This document shows, piece by piece, positions 58,601 to 64,000 of a DNA stretch of 64,000 nt. This stretch comes from Xiphophorus maculatus (Eukaryota > Chordata > Actinopteri > Cyprinodontiformes > Poeciliidae). Below the pieces are notes generated by a model that was not told where the DNA came from, searched no databases, and saw only the letters and a program-made list of their open reading frames with translations. The stretch spans positions 10,808,882 to 10,872,881 of the forward strand of contig NC_036454.1 of assembly GCF_002775205.1 (NCBI RefSeq). The letters run 5' to 3'. The stretch's first letter is position 1; every line of letters begins with the position of its first letter. A program made the translations under genes and the position numbers.

Positions 58601-61600
58601 GCTGCAGCATTTCATTACAACCAGCCTAAATAACATTGTGTCAGTTCCACTTTTACTGTCAAATTGGCTCTGGATCCAACCAGGTCCCTCAAGGTGTTCT
58701 GTGTTATTCTAGATGTTGGCAGCAGGTCTTTTAAATCCAGTATTCATGAGTTGAAGCCTCTGGTTTGTTTAATGACTGTGATCTGGAGAACCTGGGGCCA
58801 AGTCAACACCTTGAGTCAAACTTTTCGTCACGTAGGCCAAAATTGTCAAGTCAAAAGTACTTGGGAGACAAGAAAATATATTTAAAAAAACTCAAATCAA
58901 GCAAATATAGTCGCCTGATTTTTTGCTTTTGTAGGAAAGGGATGGTATTCATCGTAAATCTAAAAGTTAGAGGGGCACCATTATGTACTTCCCAGGTACG
59001 TTGTGCCACTTTATAGTATAATCAAGTTATTAAAAAATGATTTATATATTAAATATGACTTAAAGTTAATTGAAATTGGGCCTCTGTCACTTTAAGAAAC
59101 ACTGTCTTCAAGATGTCATCAAATCTTTCCTCTGTTAACCCTTTAACAATGTTTTTCCCAGTGTTGCAATGAGAAGCAGCTCATATAATGAGATGCACAG
59201 TTCTAGGTGTTTGCTAATTGCTGCTGGCTAGTCTGAAGGAGCTGAGTGGGGGGAGTCACAGGGGAGAGCTGCTCTGTGAGGAGCTCATCAGAGACTGAGC
59301 TGCGTCTTGAAGCAGGCGCTGCATTCAACCAGGCCTGTTGCAATAAGCAACAAGTCAATTAATCACATGATAAATTAAAACAAGTTCAATTTCCATTTGC
59401 ATGACTTATTGTTTTTCCCTTTTTTTCCTTTCTACCAAAAACTGGATGACAAAACTCTTCAGTCTGATGTTTTGGTCTCAACTAGCCCTTTGTTTTGAAG
59501 ATCTATTTTGTTTACATAGACTTCATTTAATTTATTTGTCATTTGTGTTTTCTTTAATTTAGTTTGGATATTTAAAATGTCTTCCAGTTCCAGAGTTAAA
59601 TGTTGATTAGAATTTAAAGTTTATTCATCTTTAAGAATATGTTCTTGCATTATTATTATGCCATTGTCTTTATATTACTTGAAATTAAAACAACAACAGT
59701 TTATCACAATACCTTCTGGGACAATTTATTATCCAGTAAAATTTATTGTGACTGGCCTCGGTCCACCCAGGCGTTTTCCATGGCTGAATGGTTACCATGG
59801 GAGATTAAAGGATTTCCCAAACATGCATGACAGAATCAAAGCAAAACTCCAGCTATGTTTTTGATGATATAACTAAAAAAAACAAAACAGATTTAACATA
59901 ATACTGCCCCTTTAAGAATTTTCCACCTTTGCTTTATTATAATTAAAGACATCTAGTTTTTCCCAAATACTTTCTTCCCTCTTGACTCATTTCTTGGACG
60001 ACTACTTTTTACTTCTACTTGAGTACAAACATGTTGAAGTAGTGCTACTCTTACGTGGGTACGTTTTTGGGGGACTCTACCCACCTCTGCTTAAATGTAA
60101 CCACACACTGACAGACGTCTAACCCTCACCACTCTACGATCGATGTGCTCTGCCTACCTGTAGTTTCCAAGTTTGACCCAGACAATTTGTTTGTAGTGAG
60201 GCTTCTTCCCCGCCCTGCAGTCACTGCAGGACCACGCGCCTTCGGGCATCTCCATCTCCAGACACTCCGGATGGAAGGAAGCTGGGCATGAGTCGCAGCA
60301 CAGCAACTTTCCTCCTACATTTGGATGGATGTAAACATGTGTTTGTGCGTGCACATGAAAGTGTGTGAGTGTGCGTGTGTGTGTGCGTGTGTGTGCATGC
60401 GGATGGGAGAATGGGTATGCAAAGAGAGGAGGAGTGTATGATTAGGTGGATGCACATCAAACACCTGGACAAACTCTGAATCTCAATTGCAGACAAGCCT
60501 AAGCACGAAATAACGAATGAAATGTATTTTATTCATATTTGAGACAAGAAAAAACTTTTTAATTGAAAATTTGGTCATTATTTTGAATAAAAACAAAGAT
60601 TTGCATTTGACTGAAGGTTCCAGTGATGGCAACACTGCAATAAAATCTTATACAAGCAACAGCTTCTACTGCAGCAGTTCCAGCAAGTCTGGCAATCAGA
60701 TTCAGAGCACTGTACCAAGACCAGTCTATGGGAAATACATGCGGCAGCACTGGAATAAAAAGTCAGCCAGCAAAGTAGGAATTATTCAGGGTTATTATCA
60801 AACACATTATCTGCAATAAGCAGGCATGCAGTCCTGCTAGAGCAGCGAACCTGTCCGATCGCACAGCGCATCCTGCAGAGACCAGCTTGCATGGAATCCA
60901 ATGTTTATAATATTGGCAATTCTTGTTTTTGTGTTTATCAACTTAAAAAAAACAGTCCCTGGTTAAAGGCACACAAATCTTTTTACTGACTGGAATTACA
61001 TTCCATCCAAGACGGGTCAAAAAAAAAACAAAAATCAAAATAGCTGCAGTCAGCATAAAAGAGGTGAAGCTGAACAAGGCCCTTTCAAATCAAAAACAAG
61101 CCCAAAGTGCTGAAGCAGAGAAGCAGTGCACCTCCAGCAGTGATCCATACAGGGAAAAAAAAACACAACCAGAATTAATTAACCCAGAACATCCTGCAGA
61201 GGGGAATATACACAGAGCTGCTTCAAGTTTAATGGCTAGCTGGGTTTCCGCAGTAGCAAAACTCCATCGTCATATTTAAGTTTTCTTTTTTTAAGGTGCT
61301 GTATGTACCCAGATTGATTGATTGATCCTCAGAACGGGCCCCATGCAAGAACAAGTCTCCTTCGCAAAAATACGCCTGTCAGGAGTTTCTCATAAATTAC
61401 AATAGCTTGCTAATGAGATATCAGGCATCTGTTAATTACAAAAATTACATTAATCCTAATGTCCTCTCACCTAAACTAAACCAAATGAATTTAACTTTGC
61501 GTTAGGGCTGGATGATGTGGCTAAAAGTTTTACGATAAGTGTTTCACATCAGTCGATACTGATAATTATTGATTAATTTCTTTTGTTTTAAATATATTTG

Positions 61601-63596
61601 AAATACTCCCAACCCAGTGATGGGACCTTTCTTGTTTTATCCAGTTTTCACTATGTCGTTTATTATTAAGCAGATATGAGGCACAGTGGCAAAACCTGGA
61701 ACTGTTGCTGGACAAGTTACTCAACAGGTTGTTGCTAGGTAACCAAAGAGTGAATGAGTTGCTAGGTAACCAAATAATGAGTGAGTTAGCTGATGCCACC
61801 AACCTTACTAAACTCTCCATGAGAGTTTGAGCTGCTAAAGTCTTTCCTCTCACTACATCTCCCAGAATGCTGTGCAGTTCTGGATCAGAGTTCAGTCAAT
61901 ATTCAGACGAATTATTACAGCCAGATTTCAGATGTATTTTAATAAGATTTACTGTAGAAAATTCTGGTAGAAAATTTACAATGAAAATCTGTAAAGTGCG
62001 GCCTGCTTTTGTATTCAGCCGTTTACTCTAAAACTCCTAAATAATACGAAATGAATTAAACTTCCCTGAGAAGTCAGAATTCTCAAAAAAAAAGAAAAAA
62101 CTGAATTCCGAGAGAAAAGTCCAAATTATTATTATTTATTTGTATTTATTTTATTTTGTACATTATAGAAGTATAAAATCACACACCTAAAAAAGGAATG
62201 CAAAAATATATTTTTGTACCACAATTATCTTAACATACTCAAATAGGAGTACGAAGAAGTAAGAAACTTATAAACTCCTACCCCATAAACTCAATAATAT
62301 CATATTTTCAGAAGGACCCTCATTATTAAATTATGAGAAAAAAAAGCCAGATTATTATTTTTTTAAACTCACTTCTGATATTAAAATCAGATTTCTTTTC
62401 CCACAGTAGCCCTAATCCTCCTCCTTACTCACCAGAATTGAACTGATCCTGCTACATTTAGCTCATGTCGTGTTTGTAGAATAACCTGCTATAAATCATC
62501 ATTGTCTGCTAAACTTCACATTCAGGCACAACCAAAAAACAAACAAAAAAAAAAAACTATTCTTGCATGAGGCCTGCTTTTATCTGGAACTGGGCTGAGG
62601 CTCCTTTGCGTCACTCTGCATTGAAATGAACTGCATGTGTAATCAGTTAATTAACTCTGCACCTGAAGGCTTTGAAATGAAAGACGTATGCAAAAAGGGG
62701 GAAACTGAATCAGAACGGGAGCAGGCACAACACAAACACGGACCAAGGGAGGAGGGGGGGACAAGGAGAAAGAGAAAAACTGTTCAGTTACCTTTCCCAA
62801 CATTCTTTTTGGTAGCTGACGAAGGAGAGGGAATCATAGGTAATTTCAACTCAGCACGATTTGACTCAGTCAGAAGGTAGTGGGACTTATAGGCATATGA
62901 ACTTAATATGGTGTCAGTAAGGTCTTGCACTAACAGCCCTACACAAGACACACAGGAAGAGACGGGGGGTGAGCCGCAGTCAAACTCGAAAATTACCCAA
63001 ATTTCACACAGAAAGAAAAACACACACACACACACACACACACACAAGCACAGCCTCACACACATTCAGAAGTAGTAAACAAAAAACGTTTGTCCCGACG
63101 TAAAAGAGGCCAAACAGTGCACTCAACTCAGCGCTAAGTGTTGGGCCTAATTGGCTGATTGGAAAACCTGTTTACTGCCTAATTCAAGTGGAGTGCAGTG
63201 TGAAAGCCTGGGGTTATTAATATTACGATGGAAAAAACAAACACAGCACAAGTTTTCATGAACAAAATCCCTAAACATGAAACACAAATCAAAATATCTA
63301 CACATTAAAATATCAAATGTAACTTTTAACCCATGAGAGGCTAACTCTGGGCTGAAGCCAAAACACTGAGCAGTGATGAAGTCAAGATGGCAGCGCGTCC
63401 AGTGGTGAAGGCTTACCTCTGGCACACAGAAAGCACCAGCCGACGTTGACGGGGGACGAGAGGAGGCCGTTCTTCTTGGCGCTGCCGTGGTTGCTGCAGA
63501 TCATGATGTGATGGGTGAGGATGACGCTGCCGGCGGCCAGGCAGCCGTCGCTGGGGTGATAAGCCAACGGGCAGCGGATACAACGAATCAGACGGC
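52422..63596 (-). CDS. nsd3: Nsd3 H3K36 methyltransferase, C-terminal 12 coding exons (5' part outside window)
   Basis: The join covers 1883 nt and encodes the last 626 residues; human NSD3 has 1437, so the first PWWP domain and the N-terminus lie to the right. Nsd3 places mono- and dimethyl marks on histone H3 Lys36 and binds BRD4. In order the sequence shows a PHD-like Cys/His region ([10 protein letters not shown]), [17 protein letters not shown], a second PWWP domain ([24 protein letters not shown]), and AWS cysteines (CNCKP). The SET domain follows with [24 protein letters not shown] and ELTFNYN, then post[16 protein letters not shown] and a PHD-C5HCH pair starting [23 protein letters not shown] and zinc-binding residues are intact. 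[13 protein letters not shown] and KSHYLL mark NSD3 rather than NSD1 or NSD2. The extreme C-terminal 25 residues are divergent. All junctions are GT-AG and in phase. Confidence 0.95.
52707..53370 (+). repeat. X-box repeat family copy with four 31 bp units
   Basis: It starts TTAAAAATGACCAATGC and carries CTTGAACAGGTTAGAATG and GCAAAAGTGGAGCCTTCTGC. GTTGCTAG occurs at 53169, 53200, 53231 and 53262, exactly 31 bp apart; the first and last extend to GGTAAC. It lies in the last nsd3 intron. Confidence 0.75.
53696..53900 (-). CDS. nsd3: nsd3 C-terminal PHD exon
   Basis: Encodes a Lys-rich linker, then [20 protein letters not shown] and [13 protein letters not shown]. Confidence 0.95.
53988..54094 (-). 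CDS. nsd3: nsd3 SET end and postSET exon
   Basis: Encodes [15 protein letters not shown] and [17 protein letters not shown], including the catalytic Tyr of NYN and the postSET zinc cysteines. Confidence 0.95.
54178..54319 (-). CDS. nsd3: nsd3 catalytic SET exon
   Basis: Encodes [29 protein letters not shown] and [12 protein letters not shown]. The NHSC pseudoknot residues are intact. The residue before SRF is Ser where human NSD3 has Tyr; other SET proteins also vary here. Confidence 0.95.
54967..55083 (-). CDS. nsd3: nsd3 SET exon with EYVGEVID
   Basis: Encodes [20 protein letters not shown] and NFYMLTLTK. Confidence 0.95.
55941..56063 (-). CDS. nsd3: nsd3 AWS/SET-N exon
   Basis: Encodes [17 protein letters not shown] and [14 protein letters not shown], with the SAM-binding GWG motif. 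Confidence 0.95.
56117..56235 (+). repeat. End fragment of the CACTGCAAAAACAC foldback MITE
   Basis: CACCGCAAAAACACAAAATC and CTTGAAATAAGACAAAACTA match the left end of the element at 39017. Confidence 0.65.
56510..56656 (-). CDS. nsd3: nsd3 AWS exon
   Basis: Encodes [20 protein letters not shown] and [13 protein letters not shown], the zinc-binding AWS region before SET. Confidence 0.95.
56746..56858 (-). CDS. nsd3: nsd3 post-PWWP helix exon
   Basis: Encodes [20 protein letters not shown] and [11 protein letters not shown], a charged helix that packs on the PWWP domain. Confidence 0.94.
56949..57151 (-). CDS. nsd3: nsd3 PWWP2 exon
   Basis: Encodes [40 protein letters not shown] and INKTFKK. 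The aromatic residues of the methyl-lysine cage region are present. Confidence 0.95.
57231..57647 (+). repeat. X-box repeat family, complete 417 bp copy
   Basis: The left end is TTAAAAGTGACC and the right end, reverse-complemented, TTAAACGGAACCTATTA. A single GGGGTTGCTAGGCAAT motif is near 57542. The TTAA tips are compatible with a TTAA-targeting (piggyBac-like) transposase, but this is only suggestive. Confidence 0.7.
57700..58950. other. nsd3 intron sequence without recognisable features
   Basis: AT-rich, no open frame with known domains, no transposon ends noticed. Confidence 0.5.
58965..59916 (+). repeat. TTAAAGGGGC-family element with nested hAT-like insertion
   Basis: The left part (TAGAGGGGCACCATTATGTA) aligns with the MITE at 21165. 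The right end TAATACTGCCCCTTTAAG is its inverted terminus. The 59330-59758 MITE lies inside it. Confidence 0.5.
59330..59758 (+). repeat. hAT-like MITE copy
   Basis: Ends are CAGGCCTGTTGCAATAAG and TTATTGTGACTGGCCT, inverted with mismatches. The interior aligns with 27879-28297 along its length. Confidence 0.7.
59985..60090 (+). repeat. Fragment of the GTAACTAGTTAC family
   Basis: TACTTCTACTTGAGTACAAA and GTTGAAGTAGTGCTACTCTT match the right part of the 11362-11890 copy. Confidence 0.6.
60158..60314 (-). CDS. nsd3: nsd3 PHD finger and PWWP start exon
   Basis: Encodes [31 protein letters not shown] and the PWWP entry [11 protein letters not shown]. Confidence 0.95.
60359..60398 (+). repeat. 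(GT)n microsatellite
   Basis: Interrupted GT/GC run 45 bp upstream (in the sense of nsd3) of the PHD exon acceptor. Confidence 0.85.
60515..61500. other. nsd3 intron, AT-rich, no named feature
   Basis: Plus-strand open frames near 60517-60819 and 61064-61279 have no recognisable domain and no splice context on that strand. I see no repeat ends. Confidence 0.5.
61505..61800 (+). repeat. Dispersed repeat shared with 40845-40990, with two X-box-like sites
   Basis: It opens AGGGCTGGATGATGTGGC and carries CTGATAATTATTGATTAA and TTTCTTGTTTTATCCA. GTTGCTAGGTAAC occurs at 61731-61743 and 61758-61770. Confidence 0.6.
62792..62938 (-). CDS. nsd3: nsd3 inter-PHD linker exon
   Basis: Encodes [20 protein letters not shown] and [12 protein letters not shown], a block characteristic of NSD3. 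It is human-like except for the loss of one Met. Confidence 0.94.
63021..63046 (+). repeat. (CA)13 microsatellite
   Basis: Perfect dinucleotide run in the nsd3 intron just upstream of the linker exon. Confidence 0.95.
63417..63596 (-). CDS. nsd3: nsd3 exon with PHD-type cysteines
   Basis: The first exon of nsd3 visible in the window. It encodes [20 protein letters not shown], then ICSNHGS and VGWCFLCAR. It starts in phase 1, so the upstream exon ends with one base of a Gly codon. Confidence 0.94.
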
Positions 63597-63672
63597 CTGC
63601 AAAACGAACCATACCTTTATCATCACAGGTTAGGTACAGAGCAGAAAACTTTCCTTCAATGTTGACTTTATT

Positions 63673-64000
63673 TTAAAGGTGACCTATTACACTTCCTTGA
63701 ATAGGTTAGGATAGGACTAAGAGCGAAATGTGCTTGCATTCGCACGGGAAAATAGCTACAAATAGACAAGCAATTATACAAAGGTACATGTTTGAAAAGC
63801 AGAAGTGGAGCCTCCTGTACAACCAATAAGAATGCAGCAAGTGGTTCTGGATGGTAAGTCAGCAATAAAACACCTGTCTTTTCCAGCAGCTATTGCACAG
63901 TGCATACAGATGTAAGGCCAGCTGATCAAATGTGCTGGAGCTCAGCTGGGGTTGCTAGGTAACGGCGCAGTACTCATCAAAGGTGACTTAACAAGTAGGA
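63673..64000 (+). repeat. X-box repeat family, copy cut by the window edge
   Basis: It begins TTAAAGGTGACCTATTACAC, the cleanest left terminus of the family here. It carries GCAGAAGTGGAGCCTCCTG and GGGGTTGCTAGGTAACG at about 63949-63965. Confidence 0.75.

Overview
The window is vertebrate nuclear DNA, almost certainly from a teleost fish. Genes are split by short GT-AG introns, intergenic DNA is AT-rich, long microsatellites such as (GT)n, (CATC)n, (AATC)n and (GGTT)n are present, and several families of short non-autonomous transposons recur. I see no bacterial, phage or CRISPR-like organisation and no tRNA or rRNA gene that I can support.

Layout. 1-5.7 kb holds repeats and two perfect hairpins. 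5.68-5.9 kb looks like a TATA-less promoter and untranslated first exon of an unidentified minus-strand gene that would run off the left edge. 7.5-9.15 kb is an intact single-exon claudin-5 gene on the plus strand. 9.2-23.3 kb is a 14 kb gene-poor interval with repeats and a few GC-richer islands that could be cis-regulatory. 23.56-33.97 kb is a complete 18-coding-exon cdc45 gene on the minus strand (570 aa predicted). A 5'-truncated LINE with a 15 bp target-site duplication sits just upstream of its promoter (34.2-34.74 kb). 39.91-43.33 kb holds the seven coding exons of plpp5 on the minus strand (266 aa), with a probable untranslated leader exon near 46.7 kb. 52.42-63.6 kb holds the last twelve coding exons of nsd3 on the minus strand (626 residues, covering PHD, PWWP, AWS-SET-postSET and PHD-C5HCH). 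Its 3'UTR probably reaches 48.1 kb and its 5' half lies beyond the right edge.

Gene relationships. The genes do not form a pathway. Claudin-5 is an endothelial tight-junction protein, Cdc45 is a subunit of the CMG replicative helicase, Plpp5 is a membrane lipid phosphatase and Nsd3 is a histone H3K36 methyltransferase. The order is informative: cldn5 and cdc45 are convergent neighbours as on human 22q11.2, and nsd3 followed by plpp5 on one strand is the arrangement on human 8p11. Here the two pairs are fused into one block.

Exon boundaries were read by hand from GT-AG sites, reading phase and remembered family sequence. All joins keep phase. I did not find a convincing undescribed biological system. 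The most interesting signals are a dispersed repeat family that carries a 31 bp-period array of RFX X-box-like palindromes, the LINE insertion abutting the cdc45 promoter, and the orphan promoter near 5.8 kb.
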